This document shows positions 48,055 to 57,756 of a DNA stretch of 64,000 nucleotides, piece by piece. The stretch's first letter is position 1; every line of letters starts with the position of its first letter. Below the pieces are notes generated by a model. That model was not told where the DNA came from. It made no database searches and saw only the letters and a program-made list of their open reading frames with translations. Source of the DNA: Streptomyces sp. NBC_01294 (GTDB taxonomy: Bacteria > Actinomycetota > Actinomycetes > Streptomycetales > Streptomycetaceae); the NCBI RefSeq assembly GCF_035917235.1, contig NZ_CP108423.1, positions 6,539,501-6,603,500 on the forward strand. The letters run 5' to 3'. The position numbers and the translations under genes were made by a program.

Positions 48055-48139
48055 CGCAACCCCGCACGGCAACTCCGCTCGGCGGCCTCGTGGGCGTCCG
48101 GGCGATCGAAGAGGCAACACCGATGGGCGAGGGGTAAGC

Positions 48140-51100
48140 ATGACTGACACCGGCCAGGTCCCGGGCGAGGGTCTCCCGGACAACGCGGGCATGGTGGATC
48201 AGCAGGGCATCCCCGCTCCGGTCCAGATCCCGGCCCCGATTCCCGGGTACGCCTACCAGAACCTCATGGACAACCCGGCCGAGCCGGAGGACGAGGAACT
48301 CCTGCTGATGCCGAGCGGCCAGGGCGCGTGGAGCGACCCGCAGGTCGTCCCGCAGGCCCCCGCCTTCCCCGTCGACCCCCAGTTCCCCGAGCCGCAGCTG
48401 TACACCGAGTCCGCGTACTCCGAGGCTCCGGTGGCGTACACCGAGCCCGCCGGTTACCCCGACTTCGCCCAGCCTCCGTTCCCCGACGGCTCCTACAGCG
48501 CGGGCGCGCACGAGGCGGGCGGCCGCGATTCCGGTGCGCTGGACCTCGGCGGACTCGTCGTCCCGCCGCCCGCGGCCCCCGCCGCACCGGTCGCCCCCGC
48601 CGTCCCGTCCCGCCGCCCGCTGCACATGGGTCCGCCCGTGCCCGACGCCACCGGCGGAGTCGTACGCTCCCTCGCCGACCGCGGCCCGGCCGCGGCGCCC
48701 GCTCCGGCCGCCCCGGTCGTGGCCGCGCTGAGCACTCCGGCTGCTGCCCCGGTGCGCCTGTCGGGGCCCCCGACCACGGGCCCCGAGTACCTCGACATCC
48801 CGCGCGCGGAGGCCGCCCAGGTCCCCGTGCCGCAGCTGGCCGAGATCCCGCCGCAGGCCGGGGCCCCGTGGATGCCGGAGCCGGTCGCCGCGCCGGAGCC
48901 GGTGACGGAGGCCGCCCAGGCCCCCGAGCCCGTACAGGCCGCCGCCGTGGAGCCGGAGCCGCTGCCGGTGCCCGCAGAAACGGTGGCTCAGGCTCCGCAG
49001 CCCGAGACCGTTCCGGCCGAGCCGCAGCCCGTCGCGGTCGCCCCCGTCGAGGCCCCCGAGCCGGTCGAGCCCGTGGTGGCCGAGCCGGTCCTGGCGGAGC
49101 CCGTGGCGGTCGCGCCGGAAGAGCCCGCTGAGCCCGTTGCCGAGCCCGTCGCGGTCGAGCAGGTCGAGCAGGTCGAGCAGGTCGAGCCGGTCCAGCCGGT
49201 GCCGGCCGAGGTGGCGCCCGCTCTGGTCGAGCCGGTGGCCGCCCCGCTGCAGCCCGTCGCGGTCGCCCCCGTCGAGGCCCCCGAGCCGGTCGAGCCCGTG
49301 GTGGCCGAGCCGGTCCTGGCGGAGCCCGTGGCGATCGCGCCGGAAGAGCCCGCCGAGCCCGCTGCCGAGCCCGTCGCGGTCGAGCAGGTCGAGCAGGTCG
49401 AGCAGGTCGAGCAGGTCGAGCCGGTCCAGCCGGTGCCGGCCGAAGCCGCGCCCGCCCCGGTCGAGCCGCAGCCCGTCGCGGTCGCCCCCGTCGAGGCCCC
49501 CGAGCCGGTCGAGCCCGTCGCGGCCGAGTCGGACCAGCCGGAGCCGATCGAGGCGCAGCCCGCATCCGAGCCCGAGCCCGAGGCCGTCGTCCCGGCCGAG
49601 CAGTCCGCGGGCGAGCCGGCCCCCGGCTACGACGACGCCGAGCGCGAGGCCGTCCTGCGCGTCATGCGCGAGCGCCGTGACATCCGCAAGGGCTTCCGCA
49701 CCGACCCGATCCCGCACGAGGTGCTGCTCCGCGTCCTGGAGGCGGCCCACACCGCGCCCAGCGTCGGCCACTCCCAGCCCTGGGACTTCGTCGTCATCCG
49801 CTCCGCCGAGACCCGCCGGACGATGCACGAGCTCGCCCAGCGCCAGCGCGAGGCCTACGCGAAGTCGCTGCCCAAGGGCCGGGCGAAGCAGTTCAAGGAA
49901 CTCAAGATCGAGGCCATCCTCGACACACCGGTGAACATCGTCGTCACCGCCGACCCCACCCGCGGCGGCCGCCACACCCTCGGCCGGCACACCCAGCCGC
50001 AGATGGCCCCGTACTCCTCGGCCCTCGCCGTCGAGAACCTCTGGCTCGCCGCCCGAGCCGAAGGCCTCGGCGTCGGCTGGGTAAGCTTCTTCGACGAGCG
50101 CGAGATGGTCCGCGAGCTCGGCCTGCCGGAGCACCTGGAGGTCGTCGCGTACCTGTGCGTCGGATACGTGGACGAGTTCCCGGAGGAGCCCGAGCTGGCG
50201 CAGGCCGGCTGGTCGCAGCGCCGCCCGCTCTCCTGGGTGGTCCACGAGGAGACCTACGGCCGCCGCGCGCTGCCCGGCGAGGAGCCGCACGACCTGCTCT
50301 CGGAGACGGTCGCCAGCATCCGCCCGCTCGACGCGAAGGCGCTCGGCGAGGCGTGGGAGCGGCAGAAGCGCATGACCAAGCCCGCCGGGGCCCTGGGCAT
50401 GCTCGAAATCATCTCCGCCCAGCTCAGCGGCCTCTCCCGGGTCTGCCCGCCGCCGATCCCGGAGCCCGCGGCGGTCGCGATCTTCGCGGGCGACCACGGG
50501 GTCCACGCCCAGGGCGTCACCCCCTGGCCCCAGGAGGTGACCACGCAGATGGTCGCCAACTTCCTGGGCGGCGGCGCGGTCTGCAACGCGTTCGCCAACC
50601 AGGTGGGCGCCGAGGTCTGCGTGATCGACGTGGGCGTCGCGGGCGACCTGCCCGCCACCCCCGGCCTGCTGCCCCGCAAGATCCGCCCGGGCACCGCCGA
50701 CCTCTCCGTCGGCCCCGCGATGACCCGCGAGGAAGCGATCGCGGCCATCGAGGTAGGCATCGAAACGGCCCGCGACCTGGTGGCGGCGGGCAACAAGGCC
50801 CTGCTCACGGGCGAGATGGGCATCGCGAACACCACGGTCTCCGCGGCCCTCATCTCGGTCTTCACCGGGGTCGACCCCTCCGAGGTCACCGGCCGCGGCA
50901 CGGGCATCAACGACGAGACGCACGCCCGTAAGGTCGAGGTCGTCCGCCGCGCCCTGGACCTCCACCAGCCCGACCCGGCCGACCCGATCGGCGTCCTCGC
51001 CGCGATCGGCGGCCTGGAGCACGCGGCGATCGTGGGCCTCCTCCTGGGCGGAGCCTCCCTGCGCACCCCCGTGATCCTGGACGGCGTCAGCGCCGGAGCC

Positions 51101-51343
51101 GCCGCCCTGGTGGCCCGCGCCATCGCCCCCGAGTCCCTGTCGGCCTGCATCGCGGGCCACCGCAGCGCGGAGCCGGGCCACGTGGCGGCCCTCAACAAGC
51201 TCGGCCTGCGCCCCCTGGTCGACCTGGACCTCCGCCTCGGCGAGGGCACGGGCGCCCTCCTGTCCCTCCCCCTGGTCCAGTGCGCAGCCCGCGCGATGCA
51301 CGAGGTCGCCACGTTCGACTCGGCAGGCGTCACGGAAAAGTAG
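48140..51343 (+). CDS. cobT: BluB-CobT fusion (DMB synthase / nicotinate-nucleotide-DMB phosphoribosyltransferase)
   Basis: The protein has 1067 residues. Residues about 1-490 are low-complexity Pro/Ala/Glu/Val, with 73-75-residue repeats rich in EPV and VEQVEQ. Residues about 505-715 are a BluB nitroreductase-like domain (RRDIRKGFRTDPIPHEVLLR, HTAPSVGHSQPWDFV), which makes dimethylbenzimidazole from FMNH2. Residues about 725-1065 are CobT (IFAGDHGVHAQGVTPWPQEVT, TGEMGIANTTVSAA, AGHRSAEPGH), which activates this base. The fusion channels the lower ligand for B12. ATG 48140 has GAGGGG 5 bases upstream. The long disordered head is unexplained; it could be a tether. Confidence 0.92.
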   Translation: MTDTGQVPGEGLPDNAGMVDQQGIPAPVQIPAPIPGYAYQNLMDNPAEPEDEELLLMPSGQGAWSDPQVVPQAPAFPVDPQFPEPQLYTESAYSEAPVAYTEPAGYPDFAQPPFPDGSYSAGAHEAGGRDSGALDLGGLVVPPPAAPAAPVAPAVPSRRPLHMGPPVPDATGGVVRSLADRGPAAAPAPAAPVVAALSTPAAAPVRLSGPPTTGPEYLDIPRAEAAQVPVPQLAEIPPQAGAPWMPEPVAAPEPVTEAAQAPEPVQAAAVEPEPLPVPAETVAQAPQPETVPAEPQPVAVAPVEAPEPVEPVVAEPVLAEPVAVAPEEPAEPVAEPVAVEQVEQVEQVEPVQPVPAEVAPALVEPVAAPLQPVAVAPVEAPEPVEPVVAEPVLAEPVAIAPEEPAEPAAEPVAVEQVEQVEQVEQVEPVQPVPAEAAPAPVEPQPVAVAPVEAPEPVEPVAAESDQPEPIEAQPASEPEPEAVVPAEQSAGEPAPGYDDAEREAVLRVMRERRDIRKGFRTDPIPHEVLLRVLEAAHTAPSVGHSQPWDFVVIRSAETRRTMHELAQRQREAYAKSLPKGRAKQFKELKIEAILDTPVNIVVTADPTRGGRHTLGRHTQPQMAPYSSALAVENLWLAARAEGLGVGWVSFFDEREMVRELGLPEHLEVVAYLCVGYVDEFPEEPELAQAGWSQRRPLSWVVHEETYGRRALPGEEPHDLLSETVASIRPLDAKALGEAWERQKRMTKPAGALGMLEIISAQLSGLSRVCPPPIPEPAAVAIFAGDHGVHAQGVTPWPQEVTTQMVANFLGGGAVCNAFANQVGAEVCVIDVGVAGDLPATPGLLPRKIRPGTADLSVGPAMTREEAIAAIEVGIETARDLVAAGNKALLTGEMGIANTTVSAALISVFTGVDPSEVTGRGTGINDETHARKVEVVRRALDLHQPDPADPIGVLAAIGGLEHAAIVGLLLGGASLRTPVILDGVSAGAAALVARAIAPESLSACIAGHRSAEPGHVAALNKLGLRPLVDLDLRLGEGTGALLSLPLVQCAARAMHEVATFDSAGVTEK
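49025..49525 (+). repeat. 225/219-bp in-frame direct repeats in the BluB-CobT gene
   Basis: Copies start at 49025, 49250 and 49469 (each CAGCCCGTCGCGG) and are nearly identical. The last is cut short. Inside are runs of GTCGAGCAG. All periods are multiples of 3, so the frame is kept. Confidence 0.9.
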
Positions 51344-51391
51344 CCGCGGGACCGGACCGGCCGCGGGACCGGACCGGCCGCGGGGCCGAAT

Positions 51392-51436
51392 CAGCCCCGC
51401 CGGCGTTTGAGGCGCGGCGTCCGGGGCGGAGCCCCG
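51392..51436. repeat. Streptomyces-type palindromic intergenic repeat
   Basis: CAGCCCCGCCGGCGTTTGAG ... GGGGCGGAGCCCCG. From general knowledge this is a common intergenic repeat in Streptomyces genomes; a second, degraded copy is at about 51463-51514. Two and a half copies of a 17-bp unit (GCCGCGGGACCGGACCG) precede it at 51344-51386. It may serve as terminator of the cobT transcript. Confidence 0.7.
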
Positions 51437-51639
51437 TTCGGTGAGGGGCACCCCCGGGCAACCCAGCCCCGCCGGCGCGTGGGGCGCGCGGGCCCGGGGC
51501 CGGCCGCAGCCCCGTCCGCGCTACGGACCGGCCCGCGCCGTATGGTGGACCCGCACCAGGAATCCGCACGTCAGCACCCCGCCGCTCCAAAGCCGCAGCG
51601 GCAAGACAGAACGACCGCCGCACCAGGAGCCGCACCGCA

Positions 51640-52875
51640 ATGGCCGAATTCCCCGCGTACCCCGTCGGTCTCCGACTCGCCGGCCGCCGCGTCGTCGTCA
51701 TCGGCGGTGGCCAGGTCGCCCAGCGCCGTCTCCCCGCGCTCATCGCGGCCGGCGCCGACGTCCTGCTCGTCTCGCCCTCCGCCACGCCCTCCGTGGACGC
51801 CATGGCCGAGACCGGCGAGATCCGCTGGGAGCGCCGCCGCTACCAGGACGGCGACCTCGCCGGAGCCTGGTACGCGCTGATCGCCACCCAGAACCGCGAG
51901 GCCAACGAGCAGGCCTCCGCCGAGGCCGAGCGCGAGCGCGTGTGGTGCGTGCGCGCCGACGACGCCTCCGCCGCCACCGCCTGGACCCCCGCGACCGGCC
52001 GCATCGAGGGCGTCACCGTCGCCGTGCTGACGGGCAACGACCCGCGCCGCTCCGCCGCCGTCCGCGACGCCATCGTCGAGGGCCTGCGGGACGGCAGCCT
52101 CGCCGCCCCCGCCCACCGCCACAAGTCCACCCCCGGCGTCTCCCTCGTCGGCGGCGGGCCCGGCGACCCCGACCTCATCACCGTGCGCGGCCGCCGCCTC
52201 CTCGCCGAGGCCGATGTCGTGATCGCCGACCGGCTCGGCCCGCGTGACCTGCTCGACGAGCTCCCCCCGCACGTCGAGGTCATCGACGCCGCGAAGATCC
52301 CGTACGGCCGGTTCATGGCCCAGGAGGCCATCAACAACGCGCTGATCGAGCACGCCAAGGCCGGCAAGGCCGTGGTCCGGCTCAAGGGCGGGGACCCGTA
52401 CGTCTTCGGCCGCGGCATGGAGGAGCTCCAGGCCCTCGCCGAGGCCGGCATCCCCTGCACCGTCGTCCCCGGCATCTCCAGCTCCATCTCGGTGCCCGGC
52501 GCCGTCGGCATCCCGGTCACCCACCGCGGCGTGGCCCACGAGTTCACCGTGGTCAGCGGCCACGTCGGTCCCGACGACCCGCGTTCCCTCGTGGACTGGG
52601 CCTCCCTCGCCAAGCTCACCGGCACCCTGGTGATCCTGATGGGCGTGGACAAGATCGGCCTGATCGCCGAGGCGCTCGTCCGCCACGGCCGCTCCGCGGA
52701 CACCCCGGTCGCGGTCGTCCAGGAGGGCACCACCGCCACCCAGCGCCGCGTGGACGCCACCCTCGCCACCGTCGGCGAGAGGGTCCGGGCCGAGGCGGTC
52801 CGCCCGCCGGCCGTCATCGTCATCGGCGAGGTCGTGCGCGTCGGCACCCCGAGCCTCCCCACCACCAGCGCCTGA
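51640..52875 (+). CDS. cobA: Uroporphyrinogen-III C-methyltransferase with precorrin-2 dehydrogenase domain
   Basis: The protein has 411 residues. The N-terminal NAD-binding domain (RRVVVIGGGQVAQRR, about 14-28) is the CysG/Met8 precorrin-2 dehydrogenase type. The C-terminal SUMT domain (about 165-405) has LVGGGPGDPDLITVRG, RLKGGDPYVFGRG and VVPGISSS. It makes precorrin-2 and perhaps sirohydrochlorin, feeding cobalamin and siroheme. ATG 51640 was chosen from domain start; the upstream spacer carries intergenic repeats. Confidence 0.93.
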   Translation: MAEFPAYPVGLRLAGRRVVVIGGGQVAQRRLPALIAAGADVLLVSPSATPSVDAMAETGEIRWERRRYQDGDLAGAWYALIATQNREANEQASAEAERERVWCVRADDASAATAWTPATGRIEGVTVAVLTGNDPRRSAAVRDAIVEGLRDGSLAAPAHRHKSTPGVSLVGGGPGDPDLITVRGRRLLAEADVVIADRLGPRDLLDELPPHVEVIDAAKIPYGRFMAQEAINNALIEHAKAGKAVVRLKGGDPYVFGRGMEELQALAEAGIPCTVVPGISSSISVPGAVGIPVTHRGVAHEFTVVSGHVGPDDPRSLVDWASLAKLTGTLVILMGVDKIGLIAEALVRHGRSADTPVAVVQEGTTATQRRVDATLATVGERVRAEAVRPPAVIVIGEVVRVGTPSLPTTSA

Positions 52876-52917
52876 CAGGCCGTTGGCACCACACCCAGGA
52901 CAAGGCAGTATCACCCT

Positions 52918-53739
52918 GTGGCTGATCTCATCACCGTCGAGGACCCCGACGACCCGCGCCTGCGCGACTACACGGGCCTGACCGACGTCGAACTGCGGCG
53001 CCGGCGCGAGCCCGCGGAAGGTCTCTTCATCGCCGAGGGCGAGAAGGTCATCAGACGCGCCAAGGACGCCGGGTACGAGATGCGCTCGATGCTCCTCTCG
53101 TCCAAGTGGGTCGACGTCATGCGCGACGTCATCGACGAACTCCCGGCCCCGGTCTACGCCGTCACCCCGGAGCTCGCCGAACGCGTCACCGGCTACCACG
53201 TGCACCGCGGAGCCCTCGCCTCCATGCAGCGCAAGCCGCTGCCCACGGCCGAGGAGCTCCTCGCCACGACCCGCCGCGTGGCCGTCATGGAAGCGGTCAA
53301 CGACCACACCAACATCGGGGCCATCTTCCGCAGCGCCGCCGCCCTCGGCATGGACGCGGTGCTGCTGTCGCCCGACTGCGCGGACCCGCTCTACCGCCGC
53401 TCGGTGAAGGTCTCCATGGGCGCGGTGTTCTCCGTCCCCTACGCCCGTCTGGAGGCCTGGCCCAAGAGCCTGGACTCGGTGCGCGAGGCGGGCTTCAAGC
53501 TGCTCGCCCTCACCCCGCACGAGAAGGCCTCGCCGATCGACGTGGCCGCGCCGCAGTCCCTGGAACGGGTCGCGCTGATGCTCGGCGCCGAGGGCGACGG
53601 TCTGTCCACGCAGGCGCTGGTCGCCGCCGACGAGTGGGTGCGGATCCCGATGGCGCACGGCGTGGACTCGCTCAACGTGGGCGCGGCGGCCGCGGTGGCC
53701 TTCTACGCGGTGGCGCAGGGCCGCGCGACGACCGCGTAG
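52918..53739 (+). CDS. TrmH/SpoU-family RNA 2'-O-methyltransferase
   Basis: The protein has 273 residues. An N-terminal substrate-binding part (GLFIAEGEKVIRRA) is followed by a SPOUT knot with the three SpoU motifs: NIGAIFRSAAALG, LMLGAEGDGL and IPMAHGVDSLNVGAAAAV. It methylates a ribose in rRNA or tRNA; the exact target is unknown. It starts with GTG 52918, 42 bp after cobA. Confidence 0.92.
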   Translation: MADLITVEDPDDPRLRDYTGLTDVELRRRREPAEGLFIAEGEKVIRRAKDAGYEMRSMLLSSKWVDVMRDVIDELPAPVYAVTPELAERVTGYHVHRGALASMQRKPLPTAEELLATTRRVAVMEAVNDHTNIGAIFRSAAALGMDAVLLSPDCADPLYRRSVKVSMGAVFSVPYARLEAWPKSLDSVREAGFKLLALTPHEKASPIDVAAPQSLERVALMLGAEGDGLSTQALVAADEWVRIPMAHGVDSLNVGAAAAVAFYAVAQGRATTA

Positions 53740-53809
53740 CCCGCAGCCTTACAGGCGGGCAGCCCCGCAGCGGGGAACCCCGCACCCGGTGGCCGGCGGC
53801 CCGGAGGCC

Positions 53810-55033
<1,224 letters not shown>

Positions 55034-55578
55034 CCCGCTGACCGGTCGTCCTGTTGACTCGCCACAGCTTACGGACCATCCGGCATGCGTGCTCAGAGGC
55101 CGCGCCCTCGCCGGGGGATTCGATTGTCAGTGCGGCACAGCACACTTGAGGGAGTCTCAGCCATTTCCCGAGCGGAAGCGGCGAAGATGGTCCGCACGTC
55201 CAATCGGCCCTTCCGCCAAGGGGATTGAAGCTTCCGGGCGGGGCCGGCCCCGCCGAGGTGCGTCCGTACGCCGCCCGCGCCCGAGTCGATCTTCCCGGCG
55301 CCCGGTGGACGGACACGCATCAACAGGGAGTGACGGAAGTGAGCGAAGTCACTACCCTCCGGTCATCCCCTCCGGGAAGACCCCGACAGCGGGGGAGCGG
55401 CCTCCACCCAGGGGAGTACACGGGGGAGGCCCCGTCATCCTCCTGGAGGCCCGGCAATGGGTACGAAGGCATGAGGCCACGGAACGTCCGCCCGCCTAGT
55501 GTTGAAGACAAGCGGCGGGTGGCGCACTCGTCCCCCGAGGTCATAAGCCCGCCGCTGCCAAACGACAGGGAGAGGACC
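55034..55578. other. Spacer between kinase and small membrane protein genes
   Basis: A -10-like TAGTGT (55497-55502) may drive the gene at 55579. The frame of that gene stays open upstream to about 55225, with possible GTG starts at 55331 and 55340. The resulting peptide is Pro/Arg-rich without recognisable similarity. No other gene is seen. Confidence 0.4.
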
Positions 55579-55764
55579 ATGGCGGACATCGCACGGCAGG
55601 GACGCAAGGCATTCGCGTTCAACGGCCATGAGTCCGGCACCCGCCACCCACTGGTGGCCGCGGCCATGGTGCTCCCCCTGGCCGCCGTGCTGCTCTTCCT
55701 CTTCGGAGGTTTCGATCAGCTGGTGGCACAGGCGTCGTCCGTGGGCGTGATGCTGGGGCGCTGA
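55579..55764 (+). CDS. Small single-pass membrane protein, 61 residues
   Basis: The sequence opens MADIARQGRKAFAFNG and has one hydrophobic helix (about 26-45, VAAAMVLPLAAVLLFLFGG) and a short hydrophobic tail. ATG 55579 follows a GGGAGAGG ribosome site. It ends 95 bp before a strong terminator, which supports real transcription. Function unknown. Confidence 0.75.
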   Translation: MADIARQGRKAFAFNGHESGTRHPLVAAAMVLPLAAVLLFLFGGFDQLVAQASSVGVMLGR

Positions 55765-55858
55765 GCGGCGCCCCGGGTCCGGGAGAGCGGCCCGGGCCGG
55801 GACATCGGCCTGTCGAACCCCGTGGGGACGGGGGCGCGACGGACGGACGGCAGGTGAA

Positions 55859-55905
55859 GGGTGCTGCCCGTACGACTGGGGAGTCGGACGGGCAGCACCC
55901 TTTTT
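55859..55905 (+). terminator. Intrinsic terminator with T tract
   Basis: GGGTGCTGCCCGT pairs with ACGGGCAGCACCC and is followed by TTTTT. It is the most canonical terminator in the window. Confidence 0.92.
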
Positions 55906-55971
55906 CATGTCCCGCTTCCCGCTTTCCGCTTCCCGCTTCCCGCGCACTCCCATCCCCTGCGCGGGGAACGC

Positions 55972-56005
55972 GAAAGCCCCGGCCGTGGAAACGGCCGGGG
56001 CTTTC
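55972..56005 (-). terminator. Terminator of the tRNA cluster
   Basis: GAAAGCCCCGGCCGT and its perfect inverse flank a GGAA loop, 7 bp beyond the 3' end of the last tRNA on the minus strand. Confidence 0.88.
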
Positions 56006-56011
56006 GGGCGG

Positions 56012-56083
56012 TGCGCGATACTGGGATTGAACCAGTGACCTCTTCCGTGTCAGGGAAGCGCTCTCCCGCTGAGCTAATCGCGC
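56012..56083 (-). tRNA. tRNA-Val (GAC)
   Basis: The 72-nt gene folds with acceptor GCGCGAT/ATCGCGC, anticodon loop CTGACAC (GAC) and T-loop GGTTCAATCCC. The 3' CCA is not encoded. It is identical to the copy at 56144. Confidence 0.96.
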
Positions 56084-56143
56084 GGGCTCCACGGCTCGAA
56101 AGCCGCAGGTCAAACAGGTGGTGCGGTACTGCGAGGTGCTGCG

Positions 56144-56215
56144 TGCGCGATACTGGGATTGAACCAGTGACCTCTTCCGTGTCAGGGAAGCGCTCTCCCG
56201 CTGAGCTAATCGCGC
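56144..56215 (-). tRNA. tRNA-Val (GAC)
   Basis: It is identical over all 72 nt to the copy at 56012, with anticodon GAC and acceptor GCGCGAT. The spacers around the copies differ, so only the gene body is duplicated or homogenised. Confidence 0.96.
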
Positions 56216-56234
56216 GGGGATCCTTGCGGATCAG

Positions 56235-56306
56235 TGGACGATACTGGGATTGAACCAGTGACCTCTTCCGTGTCAGGGAAGCGCTCTCCCGCTGAGCTAA
56301 TCGTCC
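56235..56306 (-). tRNA. tRNA-Val (GAC), variant acceptor
   Basis: The body is the same as the two other Val-GAC genes, but the acceptor is GGACGAT/ATCGTCC; both strands changed together, so pairing is kept. Confidence 0.96.
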
Positions 56307-56310
56307 TTGG

Positions 56311-56381
56311 AGGTGGAGACGGGATTTGAACCCGTGTAGACGGCTTTGCAGGCCGTTGCCTCGCCTCTCGGCCACTCCACC
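56311..56381 (-). tRNA. tRNA-Cys (GCA)
   Basis: The 71-nt gene has acceptor GGTGGAG/CTCCACC and anticodon loop CTGCAAA (GCA). It lies only 4 bp from the Val gene, so it is part of one precursor. Confidence 0.96.
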
Positions 56382-56420
56382 ATGGAGCTGCAGGGGTTCT
56401 CGGGAAGATCCCCCACTTCG

Positions 56421-56493
<73 letters not shown>

Positions 56494-56673
56494 AGGTCAC
56501 CGTGTTCACTCCGGGGTTCTCCCCCTTCGCTCCCTGGCGACGAGTTGAACTCTAGCGGATTCCCGGGCCAGCTCAAAAACGCGTTTCCGCAGCGTGCTGC
56601 CACTCGTTCACCACGGGTCACCCGGCGGTCACCCCACCGGCGCCGCCGCGTCACCGGTCATAGACTCGCAGCC

Positions 56674-57756
56674 GTGCACGACCTGCCCCCCTTGGCCCGC
56701 TTCGGCGGCCTGCTCGCGACCGACCTCCGAGACGTCACCAGTGATCCCGCCGCCCTCGACTCCACCGGCTTCTGGGCGGTGGCCGCCGACTTCGAGGGGC
56801 GGCTCGTCTGCGCCCGCTTCGGGGACGTGCGCCCCGATCCCGTCCCCGCGCCCGTCCCCGGTGCCTGGCGCGGACCCGACGCCGACGCGTGGACCTCCTC
56901 GCTCGACCGTGCCGCGTACGTCGAGGGCGTACGCCGCATCCGCGAGCACATCGCGCGCGGTGAGGTCTACCAGGCCAACCTCTGCCGCGTGATGTCCGCG
57001 CCGCTGCCCCACCCCGACAGCGCCGACGTCGACGCGCTCACGGCGCTCCTCGCGCGCGGCAACCCCGCGCCCTTCGCAGGAACGATTCGCCTCGCCGCGC
57101 ACGGCGTCGAGATCGCCACCGCCTCCCCCGAGCTGTACCTGCGCCGGTCCGGCCGCCACGTCGAGTCCGGCCCCATCAAGGGGACCGGCCGCACCGTCGA
57201 CGACCTGCTCCCCAAGGACCACGCCGAGAACGTGATGATCGTGGACCTCGTGCGCAACGACCTCGGCCGGGTCTGCGCGACGGGCTCCGTCGGCGTCCCC
57301 GAACTGTGCGCCGTCGAGGAGCACCCGGGGCTCGTCCACCTCGTCTCCACCGTGAGCGGCGAGCTCGCCGACGGCGCCGGCTGGCCCGAGCTGCTCGCCG
57401 CGACCTTCCCGCCCGGATCCGTCACCGGAGCGCCCAAGACCTCCGCCCTGCGGATCATCGAGGCCCTGGAGACCGCCCCGCGCGGCCCATACTGCGGGGG
57501 CATCGGCTGGGTCGACGCCGACCGGGGCACCGCCGAGCTCGCCGTCGGCATCCGCACCTTCTGGATCGACCGCGAGACCCCCGGCGGCCCGCGCCTGCTC
57601 TTCGGCACCGGCGCAGGCATCACATGGGGCTCCGATCCGGACCGGGAGTGGGCGGAGACCGAGCTGAAGGCCGCCCGCCTGCTGCGGGTGGCATCAGGCC
57701 ACGAGATGACCCGCGCCCAGGGGGCGGACGGGACGATGGGAAGGACGGCACGATGA
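56674..57756 (+). CDS. pabB: Chorismate-binding enzyme, aminodeoxychorismate synthase component I-like
   Basis: The protein has 360 residues from GTG 56674. The chorismate-binding domain carries IARGEVYQANLCR, SGPIKGTGRTVDD, MIVDLVRNDLGRV and PPGSVTGAPKTSAL. It is shorter than anthranilate synthase and is coupled (ATGA) to a class IV aminotransferase-fold gene, the usual PabB-PabC pair for 4-aminobenzoate and folate. No glutaminase subunit is adjacent. Isochorismate or anthranilate activity cannot be excluded from sequence alone. Confidence 0.85.
   Translation: MHDLPPLARFGGLLATDLRDVTSDPAALDSTGFWAVAADFEGRLVCARFGDVRPDPVPAPVPGAWRGPDADAWTSSLDRAAYVEGVRRIREHIARGEVYQANLCRVMSAPLPHPDSADVDALTALLARGNPAPFAGTIRLAAHGVEIATASPELYLRRSGRHVESGPIKGTGRTVDDLLPKDHAENVMIVDLVRNDLGRVCATGSVGVPELCAVEEHPGLVHLVSTVSGELADGAGWPELLAATFPPGSVTGAPKTSALRIIEALETAPRGPYCGGIGWVDADRGTAELAVGIRTFWIDRETPGGPRLLFGTGAGITWGSDPDREWAETELKAARLLRVASGHEMTRAQGADGTMGRTAR

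Noticed and set aside
47866..48139. Cobalamin riboswitch before the BluB-CobT gene
   Set aside because: The conserved B12-box and core elements are not visible.
49025..49525. CRISPR or rRNA-type repeat
   Set aside because: The repeats are in frame and encode protein; no unique spacers.
48011..51451. Minus-strand open frame of about 1146 codons opposite the BluB-CobT gene
   Set aside because: Its Gly/Asp/Arg/Leu repeats only mirror the repetitive plus-strand gene, whose domains are clear.
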